From assembly GCA_964344255.1 (NCBI GenBank), contig CAYFMQ010000012.1:1-64000 (forward strand): DNA of 64,000 nt. The letters run 5' to 3'. The translations under genes and the position numbers were made by a program. Origin of the DNA: JAJFIE01 sp964344255 (GTDB lineage Bacteria; Pseudomonadota; Alphaproteobacteria; Rhodospirillales; Casp-alpha2). Positions 33,629-42,379 of the stretch are shown here, piece by piece. Position 1 is the first letter of the stretch. Each line of letters opens with the position of its first letter. The notes beneath the pieces were generated by a model. That model saw only the letters and a program-made list of their open reading frames with translations, was not told the origin of the DNA and did not search any database.

Positions 33629-35303
33629 CCTTTTGCCCCCAGGAATTGTCCTGATATTGGGCGCTTTGCTGGTGCCCATCACCAAAGGGTTTCTACGCAG
33701 CGTCGTTGTCATGGGGCTGCCGCTTCTCACCCTGGGCCTGATCTGGCAAGTTCCCGATGGTCCGGTTCTGACCACGACATTTCTTGATCTGCAATTGACC
33801 ATATTGCGAGGAGAAGCCGTCGGTCGTGTCTTTGCCATCGTTTTCGCCCTGATGTCCTTTGCCGGCGGCGTGTTTGCCCTTTACCAGGCGCGCGCGTTGG
33901 AAATAGCTGCTGCTTTTCTCTACGCCGGCAGCGCCATCGGCGTCACCATGGCGGGCGATTTGATCACCGTTTTCATTTTCTGGGAAATCATGGCGATCGG
34001 CTCCACGCTGGTTATCTGGGCTGCAGGCACTGAGGCCGCCTACAAGGCGTCCATGCGTTATGCCCTCATGCACCTATTCGGCGGCGTTGTTCTTATGACA
34101 GGCGTTATCGGTTACGTGATATTGAGTGGAAATGCCGAATTCGTCCGAATGACTCCGGACAGTTTCGCCACCTGGATGATCCTGATCGGGTTCCTGATCA
34201 ATGCCGGCGCACCGCCCTTTTCCGCCTGGCTGCCGGACGCCTACCCCGAGGCCTCGCCGTCGGGCGCTGTTTTCCTCTCGGCCTTTACAACCAAAACGGC
34301 TGTCTATGTCCTGATCCAGGGCTTTGCCGGAACAGAGTTCTTGATCTATGTCGGCCTTTACATGGCCTGTTACGGGATCATCTATGCTTTGCTGGAAAAC
34401 GATATGCGCCGCATCCTGGCCTACAGCATTATCAACCAGGTAGGCTTCATGGTTGCTGGCATCGGTATCGGTACGGAAATGGCATTAAACGGTGCCACGG
34501 CCCACGCCTTCACGCATATCATTTATAAGGCGCTGCTGTTGATGTCCGCCGGCTCCGTTCTTTACATGACGGGTAAACGGAAATGCACGGACCTTGGCGG
34601 TCTGTTCCAGAGCATGCCCTTGACCTGCATCTGCGGTATTATCGGCGCCCTGGCTATTTCGTCGTTCCCCTTCACATCTGGTTTCATTTCAAAATCAATG
34701 ATCTCCCAGGCTGCCGCCGATGAGCACCTGACTTTCGCCTGGTTCATGCTGATGGCCGCCTCGGCGGGCGTGTTCCTGCACGCAGGAATCAAATTCCCCT
34801 GGTTCGTATTTTTCCAGAAGGATTCAGGCCTGCGTCCACCTGACCCGCCAGGTAACATGAAATTCTCCCTGGTTCTGTTCGCCTTCCTGTGTATTGCACT
34901 GGGCGTGTACCCGGCGCCACTATACGCCATTCTGCCCTTCGAAGTGACATATGTGCCCTATACGGTCGAGCACGTTGTGAAAGTATTGCAGCTTCTGCTT
35001 TTCTCCGGCCTGGCCTTCTTTGTCATGCTGCCGGTCATGAAGCGGACATTGACTATTACGCTTGATACGGACTGGTTCTACAGAAGGCTTGGCGCCTCAC
35101 TGGCCCATCGGCTCGTGCACAATTGCTCCCAGGCCCGTAACGCCATGGAAAACATCGGCCTGAAAATGCTCGACATTCTTCTTCTGAAGGTCGTTCGCCA
35201 CCACGGCCCGGATGGCCTACTGGCCCGCTCCATGACCGCGAGCGGCATGGTTATATGGGTTGCTATCTTGCTGGCCGTCTATCTCGTGATTTATTTTATA
35301 TAG
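33618..35303 (+). CDS. Cation/proton antiporter large subunit, copy 3 (NuoL/M/N family)
   Basis: This 561-residue protein has 14 or more helices plus a C-terminal extension. ATG 33618 is chosen because GCAGGGGG lies nine bases upstream; an in-frame ATG at 33609 is too close. TM5 Glu (FIFWEIMAIGSTLV), TM8 Lys (FTTKTAVYVLIQ) and TM12 Lys (GFISKSMI) are present, but the TM7 Lys position reads GFLINAGAPPFSAWLP, so Lys is replaced by Asn. The last 110 residues contain a predicted long amphipathic helix (HRLVHNCSQARNAMENIGLK) and a final TM, reminiscent of the lateral helix of NuoL. Confidence 0.9.
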   Translation: MIIDLLPPGIVLILGALLVPITKGFLRSVVVMGLPLLTLGLIWQVPDGPVLTTTFLDLQLTILRGEAVGRVFAIVFALMSFAGGVFALYQARALEIAAAFLYAGSAIGVTMAGDLITVFIFWEIMAIGSTLVIWAAGTEAAYKASMRYALMHLFGGVVLMTGVIGYVILSGNAEFVRMTPDSFATWMILIGFLINAGAPPFSAWLPDAYPEASPSGAVFLSAFTTKTAVYVLIQGFAGTEFLIYVGLYMACYGIIYALLENDMRRILAYSIINQVGFMVAGIGIGTEMALNGATAHAFTHIIYKALLLMSAGSVLYMTGKRKCTDLGGLFQSMPLTCICGIIGALAISSFPFTSGFISKSMISQAAADEHLTFAWFMLMAASAGVFLHAGIKFPWFVFFQKDSGLRPPDPPGNMKFSLVLFAFLCIALGVYPAPLYAILPFEVTYVPYTVEHVVKVLQLLLFSGLAFFVMLPVMKRTLTITLDTDWFYRRLGASLAHRLVHNCSQARNAMENIGLKMLDILLLKVVRHHGPDGLLARSMTASGMVIWVAILLAVYLVIYFI

Positions 35304-35325
35304 ATATATAAAGCCTGGCATTGAG

Positions 35326-35341
35326 CCATTGAAGTCAATGG
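35326..35341. repeat. Small palindrome downstream of the antiporter operon
   Basis: CCATTGA-AG-TCAATGG has 7-bp perfect arms. It sits 22 bp after the last antiporter stop and 115 bp before the EAL-like gene. There is no T run after it. It could stabilise the transcript end or be an operator of the next gene. Confidence 0.4.
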
Positions 35342-35455
35342 GTAGCCAAATTCTTCAAAAATCGGTTAAACTCAGTGCGTTACGCATGGGTGTATAAATA
35401 TTTTTGATACAGGTCTCAATGCAGTTGCCGGCTAACACGTTAAAGGGAGGGGAAG

Positions 35456-36664
35456 TTGGCGAATAGCCCACAACATTACGCCCCTCCGGCGAATGAGTTG
35501 TTGAAACAACTCACGTCGGAGAACTTCACCACTTCCGAATTCAACACGCTGATCCTGATTTCGCTCGAGGGACTTCCGGCGCCAGACGACAACGCCTATT
35601 GGGAACAGTTCATGGATGTTCTTGCGACATTCAAGACCCGCTTTCCGTCCCAGGCCTACCGGGTTTCGAATATCGAATATGTCGTCATGATCAAAGTGAC
35701 GGAACATAATCAGATCAATATCAATACCTCTCTCAAGTTTGATTTGCTGAAACTCATTCAGCAGCATTTTCCGGACTTTTTCGGATTGGTGGATCAAAGC
35801 CGCCTGGTCCGAATGATCGATCTGAATCTGCGGTTGAAAAATGCGATCGGTTACCTGGAATACAGAACGAAAGAGGTTATTGAAGCGAAAGAAGGTGACA
35901 CAAACCTACGTGGGTTGCGCGAACCCGATATTCACCGGGTCAAGCAGGTTCTTAAACACATCGGGCCAGACGCTTTCGCCAAACTGTTTGTCACTCGTCA
36001 ACCCATCATCGTTCTGAAGGAAGGCGACAAGATCAACATCGCCATGTACGAATACTACGTGAAGATGGATAACTTGCGTAAACATGCATTTCCCGATGTC
36101 GAACTGCGGGGGTCCGGAAACCTGTTCAACCAATTAACGGTGGAACTCGATGGGATTTTAATGAGTATCTTTGATGACATCGTGCCGAAAGGGACGAACG
36201 CTTCCATCAACCTGAATGTGGAAAGCGTGTTCACGCCCATGTTCGAGAAATTTCACTCCAAACGCGGTAGCGACGGTTTCGCCAATCTGGTGTTTGAATT
36301 CCGCCAGCCGAATATCCTTCAACATTTCGATCAGTTTGAAGTTGCCGCAAACATGATTCACGAACGTTCCGGCAATATCGCCGTGGATGCGATTTTCCCG
36401 GAAACCATCGGGATCGTTAACCTGAACAGGATCGGTGCCAACATGGCTAAAATTTTCTGGCGTCAGGGTGCAGAATCGACACTGCCTGGGTTAACCGATG
36501 AAATCAGGGCAATGCAGTCAAATGGGCGCATGGTCATCATGTCCCGCGTCGATGAGGATATTGCCGTAGAAGTCGGATCAGGTTTCGGCATCAATATGTA
36601 TCAGGGCTTCTATGTTGATCGCCTCGTTAAGTACAATGAGGAAGACTCTGAAAAAATAGCCTGA
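35456..36664 (+). CDS. Degenerate EAL-like domain protein
   Basis: A 402-residue soluble protein starting with TTG at 35456, supported by a strong AAAGGGAGGGG seven or so bases upstream. The first 200 residues are unrecognised. The C-terminal half (about 225-395) follows the strand order of an EAL phosphodiesterase: INLNVESVF, LVFEFRQPNI, a VDAIFP strand where DDFG is normal, IGIVNLNRIGAN, VIMSRVDEDIAVE and INMYQGFYVDRL (normally QGF/Y at the end). The catalytic EAL/ExL motif and the metal-binding Asp pair are not visible, so it should not hydrolyse cyclic di-GMP. It may be a binding or scaffold protein. Fold assignment is my inference. Confidence 0.7.
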   Translation: MANSPQHYAPPANELLKQLTSENFTTSEFNTLILISLEGLPAPDDNAYWEQFMDVLATFKTRFPSQAYRVSNIEYVVMIKVTEHNQININTSLKFDLLKLIQQHFPDFFGLVDQSRLVRMIDLNLRLKNAIGYLEYRTKEVIEAKEGDTNLRGLREPDIHRVKQVLKHIGPDAFAKLFVTRQPIIVLKEGDKINIAMYEYYVKMDNLRKHAFPDVELRGSGNLFNQLTVELDGILMSIFDDIVPKGTNASINLNVESVFTPMFEKFHSKRGSDGFANLVFEFRQPNILQHFDQFEVAANMIHERSGNIAVDAIFPETIGIVNLNRIGANMAKIFWRQGAESTLPGLTDEIRAMQSNGRMVIMSRVDEDIAVEVGSGFGINMYQGFYVDRLVKYNEEDSEKIA

Positions 36665-36677
36665 GCCCGGAAATCCG

Positions 36678-37550
36678 CTAACCGCCCAGGAACAGACGCC
36701 CCACATCTTCGCTTTCCAACAAGTCATCCCCCCTGCCCGCCATGGCAAGCCGTCCGGAAACAAGGACATACCCGAAATCAGAGAACTCAAGACCTTTCTT
36801 GGCGTTCTGTTCAACCATGATGATGGTCTTTCCATCAGTTTTCTGCAGATCGGTAAGAATTTCAAAAACCATATCGATGTAGCGCGGTTCGAGCCCGATA
36901 CTCGGTTCATCCACGAGCAGGATTTCCGGATCCATGATCAACGCCCGGGAAATCTCAAGCAGGCGACGCTCACCGCCCGATAAGACACCGGCACTTTTGG
37001 ATCGCCTTTCCTTAAGGCGCGGATACCGTTCGAACACCCGTTCCGCCGCCTCCATGGATTCTTTTGGACGACCCTTGAGAAATCCGCCCATTAACAGGTT
37101 TTCTTCCACCGTCATGTCTGGAAAAACGGAATTGTCCTGCAAGATATAAGCAATGCCGGCGTTCTTCAGCTTATCGTTGGGCGCAAGGTTGGTGATCTCC
37201 CGTTCTTTCATTGAAATGCGTCCGCCCATAATATTGGTAAAGCCGTAGATCGAATGCAGGATAGTCGATTTACCGGCGCCGTTGGGGCCGATCAGGCATA
37301 GGGACTGTCCTGAACCAATACGGAGATCGAAACCATGAATGATTTCCATCTTGCCGTATCCCGCCACTAGGCCATCGATCGACAACAGGGGGGCGCTTTC
37401 GATCAGTTGGCATAGCTCCTCCGCCTTCGGGGAGTTAACGGACAATTCATCCGCCTGTTTTGCCACGTCGTCGACGGAAAGCACCGTGTCGACTGATCCC
37501 AGACCATACCCCCTTGTCGTTGCGTCACCGGTTTTCGGGTGGTCGGCCAT
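36678..37550 (-). CDS. livF: Branched-chain amino-acid-type ABC importer ATPase (LivF)
   Basis: This 290-residue ABC ATPase has Walker A GPNGAGKST near residue 93, the signature LSGGERRLLEISRAL, Walker B ILLVDEPSIGL and the switch His region replaced by IIMVEQNAKKG (typical of LivF). An N-terminal extension of about 53 residues precedes the usual start LLSIDGLVAGYG. The extended start is supported by a TGATG overlap with livG, so it is likely real. Last gene of the SBP-livH-livM-livG-livF operon. Confidence 0.93.
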   Translation of the reverse strand: MADHPKTGDATTRGYGLGSVDTVLSVDDVAKQADELSVNSPKAEELCQLIESAPLLSIDGLVAGYGKMEIIHGFDLRIGSGQSLCLIGPNGAGKSTILHSIYGFTNIMGGRISMKEREITNLAPNDKLKNAGIAYILQDNSVFPDMTVEENLLMGGFLKGRPKESMEAAERVFERYPRLKERRSKSAGVLSGGERRLLEISRALIMDPEILLVDEPSIGLEPRYIDMVFEILTDLQKTDGKTIIMVEQNAKKGLEFSDFGYVLVSGRLAMAGRGDDLLESEDVGRLFLGG

Positions 37551-38296
37551 CAGTGCGCTCCCAGGTAGGCGTCAATAACACGCTGGTCATTTTGTAGTTG
37601 ATCCGGCGTTCCGTCCGCCAGCATTTCGCCATGCGCCAGACAGTATATGTGTTCCGCCAGGTTCATGATTACGCGCATGTTGTGTTCAATAACTAGTAGC
37701 GTAATGCCGAGCATTTCGTTGGCCCGCCGCAACCTCTCAATCAGGCCATTGATCAATGTCGGATTAATTCCAGCGGTCGGTTCGTCGAGTAACAGCAAGC
37801 GCGGCTCATTCATCAGCGCCATGGCGAATTCGAGAAGCTTCTGCTGACCGAAGGATAAATCGCCGGCCCTGAGATGGCGTTTCGAGTAGAGGCCGACAAA
37901 TTCCAGCAGCTCTTCCGCCCGTTCCGTCACTTCCGGAATATGCTTGGAAAACATGATACGGAAACCCTCATGCGCGTGGGGAACGCTTATACGCATGTTT
38001 TCGACACATGTCATTTTCCCGTACACCCGGGTCTGCTGGAAGGTCCGCAACAAACCAAGACGGGCTATTTCCGGAACGCGCAGGCGTGAAATGTCATTGC
38101 CCTGAAAAACGATAGATCCGGCGTCGATCGGATGGAAACCGACAATCGAATTGAACAGTGTCGTTTTACCCGAGCCATTTGGCCCTATCAGACCGATAAT
38201 CTTTCCTTCAGGAACCGCGATTGAAATATCGTTGTTGGCGATGACGCCGCCAAACGATTTGGATACACCCCGAACATCCAGCAGCGTAGTTGTCAT
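37550..38296 (-). CDS. livG: Branched-chain amino-acid-type ABC importer ATPase (LivG)
   Basis: This 248-residue ABC ATPase has Walker A GPNGSGKTT, signature LSFGQQKLLEFAMAL, Walker B LLLLDEPTAGI and LLVIEHNMRVIMNLAEHIYC, a LivG-type ending. The open frame extends upstream inside livM but is not coding there. ATG 38296 follows GGGGAGGG and overlaps the livM stop (ATGA). It pairs with LivF as the heterodimeric motor. Confidence 0.94.
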   Translation of the reverse strand: MTTTLLDVRGVSKSFGGVIANNDISIAVPEGKIIGLIGPNGSGKTTLFNSIVGFHPIDAGSIVFQGNDISRLRVPEIARLGLLRTFQQTRVYGKMTCVENMRISVPHAHEGFRIMFSKHIPEVTERAEELLEFVGLYSKRHLRAGDLSFGQQKLLEFAMALMNEPRLLLLDEPTAGINPTLINGLIERLRRANEMLGITLLVIEHNMRVIMNLAEHIYCLAHGEMLADGTPDQLQNDQRVIDAYLGAH

Positions 38297-39339
38297 TGGG
38301 AGCCCTCCCCGCCAGCAGGTGAGGTCTTGGGATCGATCCGATGGCCCAGCCATTCGGGACGGTGTTGGCGGATAAAGCCCATGATACCTTCCGGGAAAAA
38401 CACAACGATCGCCACAATCAGGACGCCTAAGGCGACACGCTGCCAACCAAACAGGTATGTCCAGAACAATTCCTGCGTAATGTGGAAGATGACGGCGCCT
38501 ATCACAGGCCCCCAGATCGTGCCTTTCCCGCCCAGGATGGCCATCAGGACCATCCACACGCCATAAGTCGCCCCGGCAAAGGCGACCTCCACGGGATCGA
38601 TGAATCCGATCAGGTTTCCAACCGCCCCACCGGCGAGGGCCAGGAAAAAGGCTGATACACACCAGGCGATCGTTTTATACCGCGTAGTATGGACACCCAT
38701 GGCTTCCGCCTTGTCCTCATCATCTCGGATGGCGTTGATTGCAAGCCCGAAGCGCCCGGCATACAGCCAGCGCAGGAAAAGGAAAGTAACCACGGCCAGG
38801 ATCAGGAAGTAGTAATAGAAGAAGTACCCCCTGTCGCCCAATGCTTCAGCTGGGAAAACGGGTGTGACGAGGCCGGAACCGGCGCCGATGTAATCCGTAC
38901 CGGCCGCGATTTCAGCGGTAGCGATACCCAGACCGAGCGAGCAGATGGCGAAATAATGCCCCCGCAACGCCAAAATTCCCGATCCTAAGATGGCGGCCAG
39001 GATTACGCATATCACCACGGCGAAAAGAAGGCCGGCAAAGAAACCAACCAGATAATCGCTGGTGCTGATCGCATTGATTGCGCCAGCAATGGTTTCATAC
39101 TCATCCGCCGTGAAAAACAGATCGCGCTGCATGACGGCAGTGACATACATGCCGACTCCGAAGAAAACGATGTTTCCGAAGGAGTTGTATCCCATCTGCC
39201 CGCCCATAATATCCCAAGTCAGGGCGAACACGACCATGACCCAGAGAAACGCCATCTGGGTTTTCAGGGTTGGAAACAGTATGGGCGCAAATAGCGCAAG
39301 AAGGCCAAGTGCGATAATGAGTAAAATTCGGCGGCTCAT
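38293..39339 (-). CDS. livM: Branched-chain amino-acid-type ABC permease (LivM)
   Basis: This 348-residue inner-membrane permease with about 10 helices has GYNSFGNIVFFGVGMYVTA near the N-terminus, LRGHYFAICSLGLGIATAEI, and the ATPase-coupling loop AINAIRDDEDKAEAMGVHTTRYK. That combination is diagnostic of LivM. It starts with an ATGA overlap on livH and ends overlapping livG. Confidence 0.94.
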   Translation of the reverse strand: MSRRILLIIALGLLALFAPILFPTLKTQMAFLWVMVVFALTWDIMGGQMGYNSFGNIVFFGVGMYVTAVMQRDLFFTADEYETIAGAINAISTSDYLVGFFAGLLFAVVICVILAAILGSGILALRGHYFAICSLGLGIATAEIAAGTDYIGAGSGLVTPVFPAEALGDRGYFFYYYFLILAVVTFLFLRWLYAGRFGLAINAIRDDEDKAEAMGVHTTRYKTIAWCVSAFFLALAGGAVGNLIGFIDPVEVAFAGATYGVWMVLMAILGGKGTIWGPVIGAVIFHITQELFWTYLFGWQRVALGVLIVAIVVFFPEGIMGFIRQHRPEWLGHRIDPKTSPAGGEGSQ

Positions 39340-40235
39340 CTCAGCACCTTACGCTGGCGCTTCAACCGCCAGCTTCTGAGAATCAGAATGATAACCAACA
39401 AGGAAAAAATGAAGGCTGTCTGGAATTCCGCGCCGAGAATAAACCCGGCGAAATTCTCGGCAACCCCCAACCCCATTCCTGCGACGATGACCCCTCCGAC
39501 ATTTCCCAGTCCCGCCAGGATGACGATCATGAAAGAACGAACCGTATAGGCTAGCCCGATAAAAGGTTGGATAACCCAGGTCATGGCGACAAGGGCGCCG
39601 GCTGCACCGCAGATGGCTGCATTAAGCGCATACGTGGTTGCATAGACCCTGTTGGTGTCGATGCCCAGGATTCGAGCAGCCCTGGCGTTTTGCGCAGTCG
39701 CGCGGATGGTCTGGCCAAGGCGGGACTTTTTAAGGAACACGAACAATACGCCCCCAGTAATCAGGGCGATGAAAAAGGCCATAACCTTCACCTGGTTAAC
39801 GGAAACCTGATCATCGAACATGAACCAAGTGCCTAAGCCCGATTCAACAGTTTGCACATCCGCTGTAAAAAGCTGATTCATCAGCTGCTGCATCAGGATG
39901 CTGATGCCGAAAGTGGCCAGGATCGAAATAAACAGATCACGGTCAACGACACGGACAATAATCGTCGTGTAGATCAGCCAGCCGATACAGAACAGGACGA
40001 CAACCGCAGCTGGAATGCCAATAACGGGATGAACGCCGTACTGAACGAGAACATAGGTTACATAACCGCCGAGGATTACGAATTCACCTTGTGCGATGTT
40101 GATGATGTTCATCACCCCCCAGACCAGGGCCATGCCATAGGCCGCCAGGGCGAAAATTGCGCCAACAAGTAAGCCGTTGATAAGCAACTGCATTGAGAAC
40201 ACAGGCGCGATGAAAAGAAGTTCCAGATTATCCAT
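39336..40235 (-). CDS. livH: Branched-chain amino-acid-type ABC permease (LivH)
   Basis: This 299-residue inner-membrane permease with about 8 helices has NGLLVGAIFALAAYGMALVW near the N-terminus, INIAQGEFVILGGYV and the coupling loop TIRATAQNARAARILGID. It forms the permease pair with LivM. It follows the binding-protein gene by 70 bp containing a strong hairpin. Confidence 0.94.
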   Translation of the reverse strand: MDNLELLFIAPVFSMQLLINGLLVGAIFALAAYGMALVWGVMNIINIAQGEFVILGGYVTYVLVQYGVHPVIGIPAAVVVLFCIGWLIYTTIIVRVVDRDLFISILATFGISILMQQLMNQLFTADVQTVESGLGTWFMFDDQVSVNQVKVMAFFIALITGGVLFVFLKKSRLGQTIRATAQNARAARILGIDTNRVYATTYALNAAICGAAGALVAMTWVIQPFIGLAYTVRSFMIVILAGLGNVGGVIVAGMGLGVAENFAGFILGAEFQTAFIFSLLVIILILRSWRLKRQRKVLR

Positions 40236-40255
40236 TATTCACTTTATATAACGTG

Positions 40256-40286
40256 GCGAGCCACACACGATATGTGTGTAGCTCGC
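40256..40286 (-). repeat. Intercistronic stem-loop between binding protein and livH
   Basis: A 12-bp hairpin with one mismatch: GCGAGC (40256-40261) and ACACAC (40263-40268) pair with GTGTGT (40274-40279) and GCTCGC (40281-40286) around a GATAT loop. On the coding strand there is no T run, so it is not a full terminator. Hairpins here commonly protect the upstream binding-protein mRNA and reduce expression of the permease genes. Confidence 0.75.
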
Positions 40287-40305
40287 TTGTCTTGTTCGTT
40301 TACCC

Positions 40306-41538
40306 TTACGGGCGAGGGTAGACTACAGGTTTGGAAGCAAACTTAGTCGGCGCAACAGCGACATAACCACCCCCCTGCACCTGACGCAGGACCATGGGCT
40401 TCGCAATGTTGTTGCCGGCTTCGCTGAACTTGATGGGACCATAGAAGGTCATCATGTCCGTCGCCGCCAGTGCATCGCGGATTTTTTCCGTATCGAATGA
40501 ATTGGCGCGCTCAATGGCATCCACATACACCTGAACGGAAGCCGTAGACTCCGCTGCCTGGTAGGGCGGGAAGTAGCCGTACTCCGTATTGAAGTCGTTG
40601 TAGTAATCCATGGCCGTACCGAAGTCGCTATCATTATAGGACATGGTTTCCGTCCATTGCGTAGCACATAACGTGTTTTCGGCGGCATCCCCGAACTTGC
40701 CGATGACATCAGCCGATTCACAATGCGTGATAGCCAGCATGGGAACATTAACCTTCATTTCGTTTACCTGGCGTACGGCAAGAGCCGCGCCCTTTGAGTG
40801 CCCGGAAACGACCAACAGATCCGGCTTTAACGCCTTGGCTTTCGTCAGCGTCGCCGTCATGTCGTTGAGTTCCTTAGGTAACTTGTCATCAATGATGATC
40901 TGCATACCGAATTTGGCGGCATCATCGATAACTCCGGCGCGGATATCCTGGGAAAAAGGATCATTTTCAACGGCAATGGCGATTTTCGCCGAAGCGGGAT
41001 CCTTGCCGGCTTCCTGGAATTTTTCAGCCAGCAGATTGACCGATTCCGCCAGGTATTGTTCAGAAGTGGACAGGACGGCGAACAAGTACTTGTAGCCTTT
41101 GTTGAAAAGGGATCGCGAGGCGCCGTTCCCTTCTACCATTGGGATTTTGTGTTTTTCGGTAACAGGCGCGACGGCTTTCGTGAGGCCCGAACCATAGGGA
41201 CCTAGGATGAACTGGATACCATCCTGCTGGATCAGGCGTTCAGCTAATTGGGCGGCACGCGCAGGTGTGGATTCATCATCATAATACTGAACGGATATTT
41301 TGTAGGTCTTGCCATCAACCGTTACACCGCCTTTCTCGTTAATGCGTTTAACGGCCAAATCGTACCCATTTTTGGTGTGTTTCCCGTTTGTCGAATACTT
41401 GCCTGTAAATGATACGGCAGCACCAAAGACGATTGTATCACCGTCAACCTTCGCCAATGCCGGTGATGAAACGGCAACCATGCCTGCAATCGCAGCAGTA
41501 GCCGTCAACCCCTTGAGGGTCTTGGTAAAATGAAACAT
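40306..41538 (-). CDS. ABC importer periplasmic binding protein (LivJ/LivK-like)
   Basis: This 410-residue type I periplasmic binding protein has a signal peptide (residues 1-29, ending SSPALA). It has the family start DTIVFGAAVSFTGKYSTNGKHTKNG (residues 34-58), AAQLAERLIQQDGIQFILGPYGS and MVEGNGASRSLFNKGYKYLF. It binds the substrate, probably an amino acid or amide such as urea; the exact ligand is not readable. It heads the operon with livHMGF. An inverted repeat TTTGA-TCAGG-TCAAA lies about 80 bp upstream of its start. Confidence 0.92.
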   Translation of the reverse strand: MFHFTKTLKGLTATAAIAGMVAVSSPALAKVDGDTIVFGAAVSFTGKYSTNGKHTKNGYDLAVKRINEKGGVTVDGKTYKISVQYYDDESTPARAAQLAERLIQQDGIQFILGPYGSGLTKAVAPVTEKHKIPMVEGNGASRSLFNKGYKYLFAVLSTSEQYLAESVNLLAEKFQEAGKDPASAKIAIAVENDPFSQDIRAGVIDDAAKFGMQIIIDDKLPKELNDMTATLTKAKALKPDLLVVSGHSKGAALAVRQVNEMKVNVPMLAITHCESADVIGKFGDAAENTLCATQWTETMSYNDSDFGTAMDYYNDFNTEYGYFPPYQAAESTASVQVYVDAIERANSFDTEKIRDALAATDMMTFYGPIKFSEAGNNIAKPMVLRQVQGGGYVAVAPTKFASKPVVYPRP

Positions 41539-41618
41539 GTGACAGCCTCCCAGACTGATTTTATTTATATTTCTGCAGCGGTTATTATTTTATCCGCTTA
41601 CATATTTATATTTTAGAG

Positions 41619-41633
41619 TTTGATCAGGTCAAA
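41619..41633. promoter_or_regulatory. Small inverted repeat upstream of the ABC importer operon
   Basis: TTTGA-TCAGG-TCAAA has perfect 5-bp arms 80 bp before the start codon, in the expected promoter zone. It resembles but does not match an FNR site, which needs a 4-bp spacer between TTGAT and ATCAA. Role unknown. Confidence 0.3.
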
Positions 41634-41686
41634 GCAATAGCAGATCAATTGAAAAGGGTGATGTTGGGGGCTGCTTGGAAGGTAAT

Positions 41687-42229
41687 TCAGTGGCTTCGCG
41701 CCGGTTTCATGCCCGGTGTCCACGCCTTCACAACGACGGGTTTGCCATCCTGGGTCCGCATGATCTTCGGCTTCACAACCTGCTCTACTTTCGGCCCGGT
41801 TTCACCACGCATAAATGACATACGCATCATTTCCAACGGAATTTCAGCCCTGTCCCCCTTGTTCCTGGCCTGCTTATAGGCAAGGGTTTCATTGGTGTAG
41901 GAGTTCAGGCGTTCGACGGAATAACGGCCGAACTGACGCCAGATACTGGCGAGAAATTCCTCGACCTCATGGGGCAGGAAGATATCCACGTCAACCTTGG
42001 GACGCCCCTGGGAGAAGGCAAGATAGATATTCGGCTCTACCGGGCCCATTTCATCAGCAACGAATATGGCGGGCATCAATTTACGCTGGGGATAAGCGAC
42101 ACTGTAATAAGCCTGGGAAAGAAACAGTAACCGCTGCAGTTTCTGGGGCTGCATGTATTCATTTTCATTCAGTGCCGTATCAGCAAACCAGAAAGCGATA
42201 TCAAATGCGGTTTTTACATCGGCAGGCAT
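41687..42229 (-). CDS. Panacea (DUF4065/SocA-like) domain protein
   Basis: This 180-residue soluble protein has KLQRLLFLSQAYYSVAYPQ followed by IFVADEMGPVEPNIYLAFSQG, the DUF4065 pattern (helix-rich core, then xxGPVxPxxY). The domain, also called Panacea, is known as an antitoxin fused to or paired with many unrelated toxins and includes the Caulobacter SocA adaptor. The C-terminus here is basic (KIMRTQDGKPVVVKAW). The ATG at 42229 is preferred to one 6 bp upstream. No toxin-like gene is adjacent, so it may work as an adaptor rather than an antitoxin. Confidence 0.78.
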   Translation of the reverse strand: MPADVKTAFDIAFWFADTALNENEYMQPQKLQRLLFLSQAYYSVAYPQRKLMPAIFVADEMGPVEPNIYLAFSQGRPKVDVDIFLPHEVEEFLASIWRQFGRYSVERLNSYTNETLAYKQARNKGDRAEIPLEMMRMSFMRGETGPKVEQVVKPKIMRTQDGKPVVVKAWTPGMKPARSH

Positions 42230-42379
42230 CAGCATTCCTTATATAAACACGCCCATAAAAAGACATGAACTATATTAACTATAAAAAATTTACAGGTTGA
42301 TGCCTAACAAAATGGTAACAGATCAGGCAATACAAGGAAATTCCTGGGTGCCAGTAGAACAGCAAAAAACAGATTGAAT

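Noticed and set aside
37550..38662. 370-residue version of LivG
   Set aside because: The upstream 122 residues overlap livM in another frame and do not resemble any protein. ATG 38296 has a good ribosome-binding site.
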